A stretch of 64,000 nt of DNA from Shewanella corallii. Its GTDB lineage: Bacteria > Pseudomonadota > Gammaproteobacteria > Enterobacterales > Shewanellaceae. The stretch is from NCBI RefSeq assembly GCF_023349125.1, contig NZ_JAKIKT010000006.1:1-64000 (forward strand), written 5' to 3'. The notes beneath the pieces are model-generated. The model was not told where the DNA came from. It did no database searches and worked only from the letters and a program-made list of their open reading frames with translations. The position numbers and the translations under genes are program-made. Shown piece by piece: positions 53,978 to 62,875 of the stretch. Position 1 is the stretch's first letter. Every line of letters begins with the position of its first letter.

Positions 53978-54245
53978 TATACTAATCCTCATAAGAATGT
54001 GCTCGCTCAGCGAGAATTAAAGGGTTGATAGACAAGGCGCTCAGTTGAAGGTCTATCGGGATAAATCAAAGCTGAGCAACACAGTATAGCAACCCATTAA
54101 ACTCGCCCTTTGGGAGCGTGTCAGCTTCACGATTACTACGTCAATTTGCTTCACCATAACCCCACTATGCTATCTACAAATTGCTTTGTACTCGAATCGC
54201 TGACAGCGCTCTGAGTAGATCACATCTTTATGTGGATTGGTATTA
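53978..54245. mobile_element. 268-bp MITE-like element with terminal inverted repeats
   Basis: The left end TATACTAATCCTCATAA and the right end TTATGTGGATTGGTATTA are imperfect inverted repeats (TA-TAC[T/C]AATCC[T/A]CATAA). The element has no ORF of note. Inside are GCTCGCTCAGCGAG and other short hairpins. I recall sequences with TAATACCAATCC ends as abundant in Shewanella and Pseudoalteromonas intergenic regions, which suggests a nonautonomous mobile element. Its last three bases (54243-54245) form the stop codon of the DUF885 gene. Confidence 0.65.
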
Positions 54246-56042
54246 GCTTTTGAGCTGAGCCTGAATATAATCCTGCACCTGCTGTTCCAGTACGTTCAGC
54301 GGCACAGAACCGTTCTCCAGAATGGCATCATGGAATGTGCGAATATCAAACTTTTCACCGAGGGCCTCTTCCGCTTGCTTACGCAGGCGTTTGATGGTCA
54401 GCTCACCCACCTTGTAAGACACCGCCTGGCCAGGCCAGGAGATATATCTGTCGACCTCTGTGGTGACATTGTGCAGCGACAGTGCGGTATTGGAGGCCAT
54501 ATAGTCCAGCGCCTGTTGACGGCTCCAGCCTTTCACATGCAGTCCGGTATCCACTACCAGACGGCAGGCGCGCCACATTTCATAGGTCAGGCGTCCAAAG
54601 TTGCTGTAGGGATCCTGATAGAAACCGGCTTCCAGTCCCAGGTATTCGGCATACAGACCCCATCCCTCACCAAAGGCGGAGATATAGCTATAGCGGCGGA
54701 AATCCGGCAGGGCTTCCTGCTCCTGATTCAGGGCGATCTGCAAATGGTGTCCGGGGACAGCTTCGTGCAGGGTCAGGGCTTCCATCTCATACAGAGGGCG
54801 TTTGTTCAGAGCGTAAGTGTTAACCCAATAATATCCGGCTTCACGTTCATTACTGGCACCTGAATAGCGGCCTGTGGTGTATTTGGGGGCAATCTCGGCC
54901 GGTACTTCCTTAATGCCGTATGGTGTGCGGGGCAGAGTCGCAAAGTACTTTGGCAGCATGGCATCGGCCTTTTTGGAGATATATGCTGCCTCTTTCAGCA
55001 GTTCTTCCGCCGTCTTGGGGTAGAACTGAGGGTCGGTGCGCAGGAAGTGCAGGAAATCGGCAAAGCTGCCCTCAAACTCCAGCTCATCAATAATGGTCTG
55101 CATCTCAGCGCGAATGCGGGCGACCTCTTTGATACCCAGCTGATGTACCTCGTCGGCAGTCATATCCAGAGTGGTGTAGTGGCGCACCCGGTTTTCATAA
55201 AACTCGTTGCCATCGGGCAGATCTGCGGCCGCTATGGTCTCTCTGGTATTGGGCAGATACTCCTGGGTCATAAAGGTATAAAAGCTGTCATACAGGGGCA
55301 GAACCTGCTCCTCAACCACTTTACGGCCTTCGGCTTGTAATCTTTGCTGATCGGCTTCACTGATATGTTTGGGGAAGCTGGTAAAGGGCTTGTAGTAGCC
55401 ACTCTCTTCGACATCGACCTGATAGGCACTGATGCTGTCTTCAAACCCCTTTAGTGTGGCTTTTGGAGGGGTTATCCCTTCAGCCAGACCCTGCTTGAGC
55501 CAATGGGTTTGCTGGGCAAAATAGTCGGGCAGGGCTTTCAGGCGGGCCAGATAATTGTCGTAGTCTTCAACGGAATTGAATCGTCCCTTGCTGATACTGG
55601 TGATATAGGCATGAAAGCCGCTTTCGGATGAGATGGGCACATAGTGGTCTTTGTAGCCGTACATATCCGTACTGTTGGCCAGTTGATACTCAAGTATCAG
55701 GGCGTTGATCTGCTCCTCTTTGCTCAGCTGACTCTTGTCCAGGTCGCTGAGCTTGCTCAGCAGATCGAGTTGCGCTTGGTGGTGTTGTGCCAACGCCTGA
55801 GGGGACATATCGGTTAGCTTGCCCGCGGCGCTTTTATCACCTTTGGCCATTGCCAATGAGGGGCTGCGCTTGAGTTTCAGCTGCCAGTCTGCAGCGATAA
55901 TATCCGCCAGTTGTTGCTGGCTGAGGTTTTTGGTTTCGCTGGCTTCGGCTTTTGGGGCTGATGCGGAAGGGGAGTGGCTAACATTGATCTGGCAACCTGT
56001 GAGTGCCAGGGCAATGGCGGCGCTGAGGGCAAGTTTATGCAT
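54243..56042 (-). CDS. DUF885 family lipoprotein, probable metallopeptidase
   Basis: 599 residues from ATG 56042; ATG 56048 has its ribosome site too close. Signal peptide with lipobox LALTGC, so probably lipid-anchored in the outer membrane or periplasm. The DUF885 signature HEAVPGHH at about residue 425 resembles a zinc-metallopeptidase site. Further conserved segments are YRRYSYISAFGEGWGLYAEYLG and AVSYKVGELTIKRLRKQAEEALG. It may act on peptides, but activity is not proven. The stop codon lies in the end of a MITE-like element. Confidence 0.85.
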   Translation of the reverse strand: MHKLALSAAIALALTGCQINVSHSPSASAPKAEASETKNLSQQQLADIIAADWQLKLKRSPSLAMAKGDKSAAGKLTDMSPQALAQHHQAQLDLLSKLSDLDKSQLSKEEQINALILEYQLANSTDMYGYKDHYVPISSESGFHAYITSISKGRFNSVEDYDNYLARLKALPDYFAQQTHWLKQGLAEGITPPKATLKGFEDSISAYQVDVEESGYYKPFTSFPKHISEADQQRLQAEGRKVVEEQVLPLYDSFYTFMTQEYLPNTRETIAAADLPDGNEFYENRVRHYTTLDMTADEVHQLGIKEVARIRAEMQTIIDELEFEGSFADFLHFLRTDPQFYPKTAEELLKEAAYISKKADAMLPKYFATLPRTPYGIKEVPAEIAPKYTTGRYSGASNEREAGYYWVNTYALNKRPLYEMEALTLHEAVPGHHLQIALNQEQEALPDFRRYSYISAFGEGWGLYAEYLGLEAGFYQDPYSNFGRLTYEMWRACRLVVDTGLHVKGWSRQQALDYMASNTALSLHNVTTEVDRYISWPGQAVSYKVGELTIKRLRKQAEEALGEKFDIRTFHDAILENGSVPLNVLEQQVQDYIQAQLKS

Positions 56043-56346
56043 CTTCATTCCTTTGCATTTTTATTATCTGTCACTGCACTCTTTGGGGCGTCTTAGTGTG
56101 ACTTTGAGTATTATTGTTGCTGGATTATGCCTGATTTTTGCCCAAGTCAGCAAAAGTTGCCATTTAGCCGTTCGGCTATCTTCTGGCCTGAGATATCGGG
56201 CTATTGTTTGCTGTGATAGACTGCTTGTATACAAAATAAAACAATAATCAAACTCAGCTTTGGCTAAGAAACAGCGCAATGGATTGATTCTGACAGAGTC
56301 TTTCTCTTAATCTTTTCTCCGGACTGAGGTTAAACATGGGGGTTGT
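56043..56346. other. intergenic region between DUF885 and adenosine deaminase genes
   Basis: About 300 bases between divergent genes. No ORF with a ribosome site, no clear palindrome. It should hold both promoters; I could not place them. Confidence 0.4.
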
Positions 56347-57354
56347 ATGATTAATAAATCTATTCCATTGGTGGACCTGCACAGGCACCTGGACGGTAAT
56401 GTCAGGGTGAACACCATTTGGGAACTGGGCCAGCAACATGGAATCGCTCTGCCAGCAGAGTCTCCTGAACTGCTGGCACCCTATGTGCAAATTCAGGGGA
56501 AAGAGGCCAGCCTGGTGGATTTCCTCAAGAAGCTGGACTGGATGGTGGCCGTGTTGGCTGACCTGGATGCGGTCAAGCGAGTTGCCTATGAGAACGTACT
56601 GGACGCTCACGCATCTGGCCTGGATTACACTGAACTGAGATTCAGTCCTTACTATATGGCGATGACCCACAAGTTGCCGATGGAAGGTGTGGTTGAAGCC
56701 GTGATTGATGGTGTTGCCGAAGGGGTGAAAGAGACCCAGGTGAAGACCAATCTTATTGGTATTATGTCCCGCTCATTCGGTGTCGAGGCCTGTAAGGCCG
56801 AACTTGATGCCATTATGTCCCTGCGTCCCAAAATCGTTGCCGTGGATCTGGCCGGCGATGAAATGGGTTTCCCCGGCGACCTGTTTGAAAGTCACTTTAA
56901 GCGGGTACGGGATGCTGACCTTGGGATTACGGTGCATGCCGGTGAGGCCAAGGGGCCGGAAAGTGTCTGGCATGCCATTCGCGAATTGGGTGCGACCCGA
57001 ATTGGGCATGGCGTTAATGCCATTAAAGACCCTGAATTGATGGAGTATCTGGCCAGACACAATATCGGTATTGAGTCCTGTCCAACCAGTAATGTGCACA
57101 CTTCAACGGTCGCCAGTTATGGGCAGCAGCCGCTGAAGACCTTCCTGCAAGCCGGTGTGCCTGTGAGTTTGAATACCGATGATCCGGGTGTCAGCAACAT
57201 CGATATCAATCACGAGTATAGGATTGCCAAAACCGAACTGGGCCTGAGCGATGCAGAGCTGGAGCAGGTTCAGCGCTATGGCGTGGAGATGGCATTCCTG
57301 TCTGACAGTGAACGCAAGGCGCTGTACTTTGCCAAGCAGGATTATCTGCCTTAA
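56347..57354 (+). CDS. add: adenosine deaminase
   Basis: 335 residues. Converts adenosine (and deoxyadenosine) to inosine in purine salvage, cytoplasmic, zinc-dependent. The metal ligands His12 and His14 lie in DLHRHLDG. Catalytic blocks are [22 protein letters not shown] and the Asp pair [11 protein letters not shown] 56347 follows GGGGG. The gene is alone, ending at a terminator shared with hemN. Confidence 0.95.
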   Translation: MINKSIPLVDLHRHLDGNVRVNTIWELGQQHGIALPAESPELLAPYVQIQGKEASLVDFLKKLDWMVAVLADLDAVKRVAYENVLDAHASGLDYTELRFSPYYMAMTHKLPMEGVVEAVIDGVAEGVKETQVKTNLIGIMSRSFGVEACKAELDAIMSLRPKIVAVDLAGDEMGFPGDLFESHFKRVRDADLGITVHAGEAKGPESVWHAIRELGATRIGHGVNAIKDPELMEYLARHNIGIESCPTSNVHTSTVASYGQQPLKTFLQAGVPVSLNTDDPGVSNIDINHEYRIAKTELGLSDAELEQVQRYGVEMAFLSDSERKALYFAKQDYLP

Positions 57355-57373
57355 TTCCAAAGTCAGAGATATG

Positions 57374-57400
57374 AAAAAGCCGCTCATTGAGCGGCTTTTT
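57374..57400. terminator. bidirectional terminator between add and hemN
   Basis: A 12-bp stem AAAAAGCCGCTC / GAGCGGCTTTTT (57374-57385 and 57389-57400) with loop ATT. Symmetric A and T flanks suit both directions. Confidence 0.88.
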
Positions 57401-57417
57401 GCTGTTTGACAGGTCGG

Positions 57418-58794
57418 TTAAATCACCCGGGAGAACTGCTGCTGACGGGCCTTCTCACGGAAGTACACGTCGAAACACATGCAGATGTTACGGATCAGCA
57501 GGCGGCCGGTGGGGCTGACGGTGATCTTACGGTCTGTGATATCAACCAGCTTGTCGTCGATAAAGGTCTGCATCAGCTTCATATCTTCGGCGAAGTATTC
57601 TTCGAACTTGATATCCAGCTTCTCATCCATCTGCGCCATATCCAGGTCGAAGTGGCAGATCAGCTGTTTGATCACCGCACGGCGGATTTCGTCGTCACGG
57701 TTCAAACCGCAACCTTTCCACAGCGCATGGCCGTTTTCGTCCAGAGATTCATAGTAAGGACGAATGTCTTTCTGGTTCTGCGCGTAGCAGTCACCAATCA
57801 TAGAGATTGAAGACACACCCAGACCCAGCAGGTCACACTCTTCCTGGGTGGTGTAACCCTGGAAGTTACGGTGCAGGCGACCTTCGTTCTGCAGTCTGGA
57901 CAGCTCATCGTCCGGCTTGGCGAAGTGGTCCATACCGATAAACTGGTAACCATCACCGGTCAGGGTTTCGATGGTCTGCTGCAGCATGTCCAGTTTCTGC
58001 TGTGGTGATGGCAGATCTTCATCCTTAATCTTGCGCTGAGCGGCAAAACGGGATGGCAGGTGCGCATAGTTGAACACAGACAGGCGGTCCGGAGACAGGT
58101 CCAGAATACGGGCAATCGTCTGGGCAAAGGTTTCCGGCGTCTGGTGTGGCAGACCATAGATCAGATCCACGTTGGTGGACTGGAAGCCCATGGCTTTGGC
58201 CTTGGCCATCAGAGCAAAGATAAAGTCTTCATCCTGCTCACGGTTCACCGCAACCTGAACCTCTTTATTGAAGTCCTGCACACCAATAGAAATACGGTTG
58301 AAACCGGCTTCTTTCAGGGTATCCAGCATGGTCAGTTCGATTTCACGTGGATCCACTTCAATGGAGAACTCACCTTCATCTGCGAAGTTGAAGTGCTGTT
58401 TCAGCAACTTGCTCAGACGCATGATCTGCTCTTCACTCAGGAAGGTTGGAGTGCCGCCGCCCCAGTGCATCTGGGTCACAGTGTACTTCTCGAACAGTGG
58501 TGCGCGATTGGCAATTTCCTGAGCCAGGTACTCGATGTACTGATCCGCCTTGTGCTGGTGGCGGGTTACGATTTTGTTACAACCGCAGTAGTAGCAGAGC
58601 TTGGCACAGTAAGGAATATGTATGTAGAGTGACAACTTGTCGCTCTTGCTGTGCTCGATCGCCTTCAGCAAATCCGCTTCAGTGAACTGATCGTTAAACT
58701 CCAGCGCCGTTGGGTAAGAGGTGTAACGGGGACCGCTGTAGTTATATTTTTCGATCATCGACTGATCCCAGCTGATTTTAGTGGGCTGATTCAA
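57418..58794 (-). CDS. hemN: oxygen-independent coproporphyrinogen III oxidase
   Basis: 458 residues. Radical SAM enzyme converting coproporphyrinogen III to protoporphyrinogen IX without oxygen, in the cytoplasm. The iron-sulfur cluster motif CxxxCxxC is in YCAKLCYYCGC. Other family parts are GGGTPTFLSEEQIMRL, SIEVDPRE, GVQDFN and LIYGLPHQTPETF. It starts at a TTG (58794) with GGAGGA seven bases upstream; no ATG is available nearby. In Shewanella-like species this gene is usually under EtrA/FNR control, but no standard FNR box is visible here. Confidence 0.95.
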   Translation of the reverse strand: MNQPTKISWDQSMIEKYNYSGPRYTSYPTALEFNDQFTEADLLKAIEHSKSDKLSLYIHIPYCAKLCYYCGCNKIVTRHQHKADQYIEYLAQEIANRAPLFEKYTVTQMHWGGGTPTFLSEEQIMRLSKLLKQHFNFADEGEFSIEVDPREIELTMLDTLKEAGFNRISIGVQDFNKEVQVAVNREQDEDFIFALMAKAKAMGFQSTNVDLIYGLPHQTPETFAQTIARILDLSPDRLSVFNYAHLPSRFAAQRKIKDEDLPSPQQKLDMLQQTIETLTGDGYQFIGMDHFAKPDDELSRLQNEGRLHRNFQGYTTQEECDLLGLGVSSISMIGDCYAQNQKDIRPYYESLDENGHALWKGCGLNRDDEIRRAVIKQLICHFDLDMAQMDEKLDIKFEEYFAEDMKLMQTFIDDKLVDITDRKITVSPTGRLLIRNICMCFDVYFREKARQQQFSRVI

Positions 58795-58845
58795 GGCGTG
58801 TCCTCCGAGGGTATTTTAGTATTGTGCGAAGTATGCAACTTTTAC

Positions 58846-58863
58846 GATCAAATAACATTGATC
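58846..58863. promoter_or_regulatory. inverted repeat in the hemN/amidohydrolase divergent region
   Basis: A perfect 6-bp inverted repeat GATCAA-N6-TTGATC. It has FNR-like half-sites but in the reverse arrangement and with different spacing from TTGAT-N4-ATCAA, so the binding protein, if any, is unknown. It lies about 50 bases upstream of hemN. Confidence 0.3.
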
Positions 58864-58968
58864 CAGGTAGAAAAAAACAACACCGCTAAAACCTGTATCA
58901 GACAAGGGGTGACGGGATTTTAACCACTTCGCACAGTGGTCCATTTGATGATTGGATAAGGACTATCT

Positions 58969-60246
58969 ATGAAAAGTTTTTGGTTGTCTGTGGTTTTATT
59001 GGCAATTTGTGCGCCGACTCACGGCGAGACACTGATCCATACCGGGCGGCTTATCGACGGCATTGAGTCGAAACCCAGAGAAAAAGTCACAGTGGTCGTG
59101 GATGGAGACCGCATTGTGGCAGTGGAAGAGGGGTATCGTCAGCCAGGTAATAATGACCAGGTTGTCGACTGGCGCGACGGCACTCTGATGCCGGGCTTTA
59201 TCGATATGCACACCCACTTGAGCTCCAATGGTGGCAAGGGTGCCTATATGGACCCTTTCAACAAGAACCCGGCGGACCTGGCTTTGCGGGCAGCTGCCAA
59301 CGCCAACACCACGCTGAAAGCAGGCTTTACTACTGTGCGGGATTTGGGAGACAGAGGCAATGTGACTGTATCCCTGCGTAATGCCATCAGTGCCGGTTTG
59401 GTGCCTGGCCCACGTATCTATACTGCGTCCAAATCGCTGGCGACGACCGGTGGTCATGCTGACCCGACCAATGGTCATAAACATGCTCTGATGGGAGACC
59501 CTGGACCGGCTCAGGGAGTGATTAATGGACCGGAAGATGCCTACAAAGCGGTAAGGCAGCGCTATAAGGAGGGGGCTGACCTGATTAAGCTGACGGCTAC
59601 CGGCGGCGTGTTATCTGTGGCCAAGAGTGGTCAGAACCCTCAATTTACCCAGGGTGAGTTGGAAGCCGTGGTGGAGGCTGCCAATGACTATGGCTTTAAG
59701 GTGGCGGTTCATGCCCACGGTAAAGAGGGAATGCGCCGGGCGATTGAAGCGGGAGTCAGCACCATAGAACATGGCACGTATATGGATAAGTCACTGTTCC
59801 GGCTGATGAAGAAAAACGGTGTGGCGCTGGTGCCGACTCTGTCTGCCGGGGAGTATGTGAAGCAGAAAGCGAAAATTGATGGTTTCTTTCCTGAAATTGT
59901 ACGGCCTAAAGCTCAGAAGATTGGTCCTCAAATCAAGGATACTTTTGCCAGGGCCTATGATGCTGGTGTGCTGATTGCCTTTGGTACAGATGCCGGAGTA
60001 TTTCCCCATGGAGAGAATGCCGGTGAATTTGTGTTGATGACTCAGGCAGGTATGGATGAGATGGACGCCATCAAAAGTGCCACCTCTGTGGCGGCTAGAG
60101 TGTTAGACGATGAGTCGGTTGGTGCTGTTGAGACTGGTCGCTATGCCGACTTTGTTGGGGTAAAGGGTAATCCGCTGGAGGATATCAGCGTGCTGTTAAC
60201 ACCTGCTATGGTGATTAAGTCTGGCCAGCAAGTTGCACTTGATTAG
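58969..60246 (+). CDS. secreted amidohydrolase (prolidase-like, Xaa-Pro/Xaa-Arg dipeptidase type)
   Basis: 425 residues. A signal peptide ([16 protein letters not shown]) targets it to the periplasm. Amidohydrolase superfamily metal motif GFIDMHTHL, carboxylated-Lys region [10 protein letters not shown], then [20 protein letters not shown] and the terminal Asp in [13 protein letters not shown]. Segments such as TTVRDLGD and TGGHADPT resemble dipeptidases that act on Xaa-Pro, Xaa-Arg or Xaa-Lys. The exact substrate is not certain. It stands alone, with a terminator behind. Confidence 0.85.
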   Translation: MKSFWLSVVLLAICAPTHGETLIHTGRLIDGIESKPREKVTVVVDGDRIVAVEEGYRQPGNNDQVVDWRDGTLMPGFIDMHTHLSSNGGKGAYMDPFNKNPADLALRAAANANTTLKAGFTTVRDLGDRGNVTVSLRNAISAGLVPGPRIYTASKSLATTGGHADPTNGHKHALMGDPGPAQGVINGPEDAYKAVRQRYKEGADLIKLTATGGVLSVAKSGQNPQFTQGELEAVVEAANDYGFKVAVHAHGKEGMRRAIEAGVSTIEHGTYMDKSLFRLMKKNGVALVPTLSAGEYVKQKAKIDGFFPEIVRPKAQKIGPQIKDTFARAYDAGVLIAFGTDAGVFPHGENAGEFVLMTQAGMDEMDAIKSATSVAARVLDDESVGAVETGRYADFVGVKGNPLEDISVLLTPAMVIKSGQQVALD

Positions 60247-60262
60247 CCGATAATCAGGTAAT

Positions 60263-60298
60263 AAAAAAGCGCTGTCGACTGAGTCGCAGCGCTTTTTT
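60263..60298. terminator. bidirectional rho-independent terminator
   Basis: A 12-bp stem AAAAAAGCGCTG / CAGCGCTTTTTT (60263-60274 and 60287-60298) with a 12-base loop, between the convergent amidohydrolase and DUF2489 genes. Confidence 0.88.
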
Positions 60299-60316
60299 GT
60301 CAGCTATTGAAAGAGC

Positions 60317-60784
60317 TTAGTGTGCTGGCTTAAGGCTGAATTCTGTAAGCAGTTTGGCTTCAGCCAGGATGGCATCTTCATGCTCGGACTCAGATTTCAT
60401 CCGCTGTAAGTCCAACTTCATCCGCTCCTGTTTTGGCAGGGCTTTGCGGGCATCCATAATGGGGTGGTCTTTGATCACCTCAAAATGGCTGAACAACCTG
60501 GGATAATCCGGTGATACCCTTTCGGTCAGTGACAGACGGTCAAACAGACGGGCGATTCTCACTACGCCCTCTGACAGTTCACACCTGTCTTCCAGCATAG
60601 CCTGGGCGATATAACGAATATCGCCGAGTATCTCTTCCCGTTTGGCGTCGGCCTCTGCTTGCTTCTCGGCTTTGATTTTGGCCGCCTGTTGTTGCTGCTG
60701 ACTGACTTTACGCAGCAGCACAAAGGCGTAGGCTGCCAGTGCCAAAATGATTACAAGGCCCAGAATTATCCATAGTGTGTACAC
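60317..60784 (-). CDS. DUF2489 family membrane-anchored protein
   Basis: 155 residues. One N-terminal TM helix (about 3-24, LWIILGLVIILALAAYAFVLL), a short coiled region (SQQQQQAAKIKAEKQAEADAKREE), then a conserved helical domain with DIRYIAQAMLEDRCELSEGVVRIARLFDRL. The family has no known function. It commonly lies next to yihI in Shewanella and relatives, as here (28 bases downstream of yihI). Confidence 0.82.
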   Translation of the reverse strand: MYTLWIILGLVIILALAAYAFVLLRKVSQQQQQAAKIKAEKQAEADAKREEILGDIRYIAQAMLEDRCELSEGVVRIARLFDRLSLTERVSPDYPRLFSHFEVIKDHPIMDARKALPKQERMKLDLQRMKSESEHEDAILAEAKLLTEFSLKPAH

Positions 60785-60812
60785 AGCGTCTCCTTACAGC
60801 TTACTTGGAACT

Positions 60813-61361
60813 TCAGTCTTTGTTCTGATACTGCTTCAACAGATCCATACCGGACTCAAACTGATCCAGCAGGTCGTCATCTGACTTAGGCTTGCTTGGT
60901 GCGAAGTCTTCCTCTTCAGCCAGACCCAGCTTCTCCATCAGTTTCTCGATTTCAGCCAGCTGCTTATCCAACCACTTTTGATCTGCCGGGGCCAGGTTAC
61001 GACCCTCTTCAAGCATATCCAGCAGTTCGTTCAGGCGTGGATCTTCTTCCAGCATCAGCAGACGTTGCTCGTCAGTCATCTTAGGCTGTTTTGGCTTGGC
61101 CGCCTTTTCGGTCACCACTCGCTTGCTCTGCTCTGGCAGAGTCAGAACGATAGGACGCTTGCTGCCATGGCGTGGATCTTTGGCCTGAGTCTTACCATTG
61201 CCACTGGAAGCTTGCTTCAGTGCACCTTCGTTTGAACGACTGCCGGTTTTGTTGCCGTTATCGCGCTTCTTTGAGGCAATTTTACGATCTGACTTCTTGG
61301 TGCGAGGTGCCATTTTTGCACCGTTCTCATTGATATTGCGTGTTTTTTTGCTGCGAGACAT
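60813..61361 (-). CDS. yihI: Der GTPase-activating protein YihI
   Basis: 182 residues. The N-terminal half is very basic and disordered (MSRSKKTRNINENGAKMAPRTKKSDRK); the C-terminal half is acidic and helical (MTDEQRLLMLEEDPRLNELLDMLEEGRNL). This two-part charge pattern and length identify YihI, which stimulates the GTPase Der during 50S ribosome assembly. Its position next to hemN, a csr-type RNA and engB repeats the E. coli order. Confidence 0.9.
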   Translation of the reverse strand: MSRSKKTRNINENGAKMAPRTKKSDRKIASKKRDNGNKTGSRSNEGALKQASSGNGKTQAKDPRHGSKRPIVLTLPEQSKRVVTEKAAKPKQPKMTDEQRLLMLEEDPRLNELLDMLEEGRNLAPADQKWLDKQLAEIEKLMEKLGLAEEEDFAPSKPKSDDDLLDQFESGMDLLKQYQNKD

Positions 61362-61428
61362 AGGATTCTCTACTAAATTCGTTTCCTTATCCCATCAGCC
61401 GGTATAGCAGTCGCGGCAGGGGGATAAA

Positions 61429-62088
61429 TCAGGGGGTGCGTGTTATATCAGATTCTGCTGCTTTTTGCATCAGAATGAGGTCATTTGCGGCAAATAATAG
61501 CTTAAAGCCATGGTGGGCGGCCAGATATTCAAAGGTGTGGCGAGAGTAAAAGCTAACATGGGCCGGGTTGTTCTTATAATGCCATTTGGCGAACTGATCA
61601 GGATCTGTCAGCAATCGGGTATTAATGGCCAGAAAGCCACCGATTTTAAGGGTTTTGCACAGTAGCCCCCATTCCCTGAGTGGGTAGCTGAAATGTTCAA
61701 ATACTCTGTAGCTGCAAACAAAGTCATAAGTTTGTCGCAAAACACTATGATCCGGAGCGAGGAATGGATCGTACTGACTCAAGCTGTGGCCTTGACTGCG
61801 CAGTGGGACCAGTACTTCTTCCGGCAGCAGGCCGCCATAATTAAGGCCACTGAGGGGCTGGCCATTAAACTCGGCCAATTGGGCAATTAGCTGCTGAATA
61901 AACTGAGACAGTTGTTTTTGCCTGGCAGGATTCATCTTCCCGTACTTCTGCCTTTGCGCCTGGGGAGGCAGCTGAGAATGTACATCGGCGAATACCAACT
62001 GGCAATTGGGACAGCGAAAGAAGCCACGCTTTTTATCTGTATAGAAAAGCGAAGGACGACTATCTTGGCACAGTGGGCATCTAGGCAT
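61429..62088 (-). CDS. class I SAM-dependent methyltransferase with zinc ribbon
   Basis: 219 residues. An N-terminal zinc ribbon has two Cys pairs (CPLC at 4-7, CPNC at about 27-30). The methyltransferase fold follows: a weak nucleotide loop (LNYGGLLPEEV where DxGxGxG is usual), the acidic strand ending YDPF, then YDFVCSYRVFEHFSYPLREWGLLCKTLKIGGFLAINT, and NNPAHVSFYSRHTFEYL. It looks like Methyltransf_23-type proteins that methylate small molecules or glycans. The altered SAM loop leaves activity uncertain. Confidence 0.75.
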   Translation of the reverse strand: MPRCPLCQDSRPSLFYTDKKRGFFRCPNCQLVFADVHSQLPPQAQRQKYGKMNPARQKQLSQFIQQLIAQLAEFNGQPLSGLNYGGLLPEEVLVPLRSQGHSLSQYDPFLAPDHSVLRQTYDFVCSYRVFEHFSYPLREWGLLCKTLKIGGFLAINTRLLTDPDQFAKWHYKNNPAHVSFYSRHTFEYLAAHHGFKLLFAANDLILMQKAAESDITRTP

Positions 62089-62172
62089 TAGAGATCATAA
62101 GGTTACAGCTTTGGCCAGATTATATACCCAAAGTGGTTTGTGGGGCAGTGACTGGCAGACTGGTGCGGAAAT

Positions 62173-62199
62173 AAAAAAAGCGGCAGTTTTCACTGCCGC
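62173..62199 (-). terminator. terminator of the Csr-type RNA
   Basis: An 8-bp perfect stem GCGGCAGT / ACTGCCGC (62180-62187 and 62192-62199) with a TTTC loop; on the minus strand it is followed by seven Ts (A run at 62173-62179). Confidence 0.9.
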
Positions 62200-62640
62200 C
62201 TGAATATTGTGCTCTAAGCACTTATTCTGATATCCCAGTATCCGTACTGGCTATGTGACTTTCCCGGTCGATTCCATTTGTTGTTGTTTGCTTTCCATGC
62301 AATTTATTTTTCGTTTTTGTCTTCCAGACTTTCGTCCTGACCTGAATCCTTCAAGTCATTTCCGTAGATGGTCTTTACACCACCACATCAACCGTCATCT
62401 ATGACGAAGTACAACCATCCTTGTTGTTCACATCCAGTGAATCCAGCGTCCAGCCGTTGCATCCAAAGCTATGCTTCCATTGCTCTGATGGCATCCTGCT
62501 ATCAGTCTCCGGTTGGAGTGGTTCCCTCGACGCTTGGGAGTGCTTTTTCAAGCTTGCGGCCATCATGGCCATCCCGATAGTCCCTGACCTGAATCTCAAA
62601 GTGAGATTTCGACTCGTTATTATTATTTGGCGAGTGGTCT
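62173..62640 (-). ncRNA. csrC: CsrB/CsrC-family regulatory RNA (CsrA-sequestering)
   Basis: The minus strand of this gap contains about 20 GGA motifs in 440 bases, many in hairpin-loop contexts (CAGGGAC, CGGGATGG, CAGGATG, AAGGATGG, CTGGATG). This is the pattern of CsrB/CsrC RNAs, whose GGA-bearing loops bind and titrate CsrA. It ends at a strong terminator. TATAAC at 62650-62645 (minus) is a plausible -10 box, putting the 5' end near 62640; this end is approximate. ORFs here are spurious. E. coli csrC lies in the same place, between yihI and yihA (engB), which supports the call. No clear UvrY/GacA box was found upstream. Confidence 0.85.
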
Positions 62641-62833
62641 AAGCGTTATAGTTATTATTTGACTTCGTTATTCTTATATCTTGAATGTATAGCACATGCG
62701 GACTCTGAAAGTTGTTATTTAAGTTATTGCACAATCAGTTGGGTTCTGTCCGATGCGGGTCTAATTAAATCTGAATGTGTGACCTGTGTCAAGGTGAAAT
62801 GTCAAAAGGGTGACGTTTACGTAAACTTTATGC
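62641..62833. promoter_or_regulatory. promoter region of the Csr-type RNA
   Basis: About 190 bases, AT-rich, between the 5' end of the RNA and the cytochrome c4 terminator. TATAAC at 62645-62650 (minus) may be the -10 element; the -35 match 17 bases further is weak, which fits an activated promoter. No gene is seen. Confidence 0.45.
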
Positions 62834-62860
62834 ACAAAAAAAAGCGCCAGATGGCGCCTT
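62834..62860 (-). terminator. terminator of the cytochrome c4 gene
   Basis: A stem AAGCGCCA / TGGCGCCTT (around 62842-62849 and 62852-62860) with a short loop. On the minus strand it leads into a T run (A run at 62836-62843). Confidence 0.8.
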
Positions 62861-62875
62861 TCTGTTAGCGGCAGG

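Noticed and set aside
58846..58863. GATCAA-N6-TTGATC as an FNR/EtrA box for hemN
   Set aside because: The half-sites are in the reverse arrangement and the spacing differs from TTGAT-N4-ATCAA.
62368..62642. Short ORFs of 66-73 codons on both strands in the yihI-cytochrome c4 gap
   Set aside because: They lack ribosome sites and overlap the GGA-rich RNA; the base pattern is explained by the RNA.
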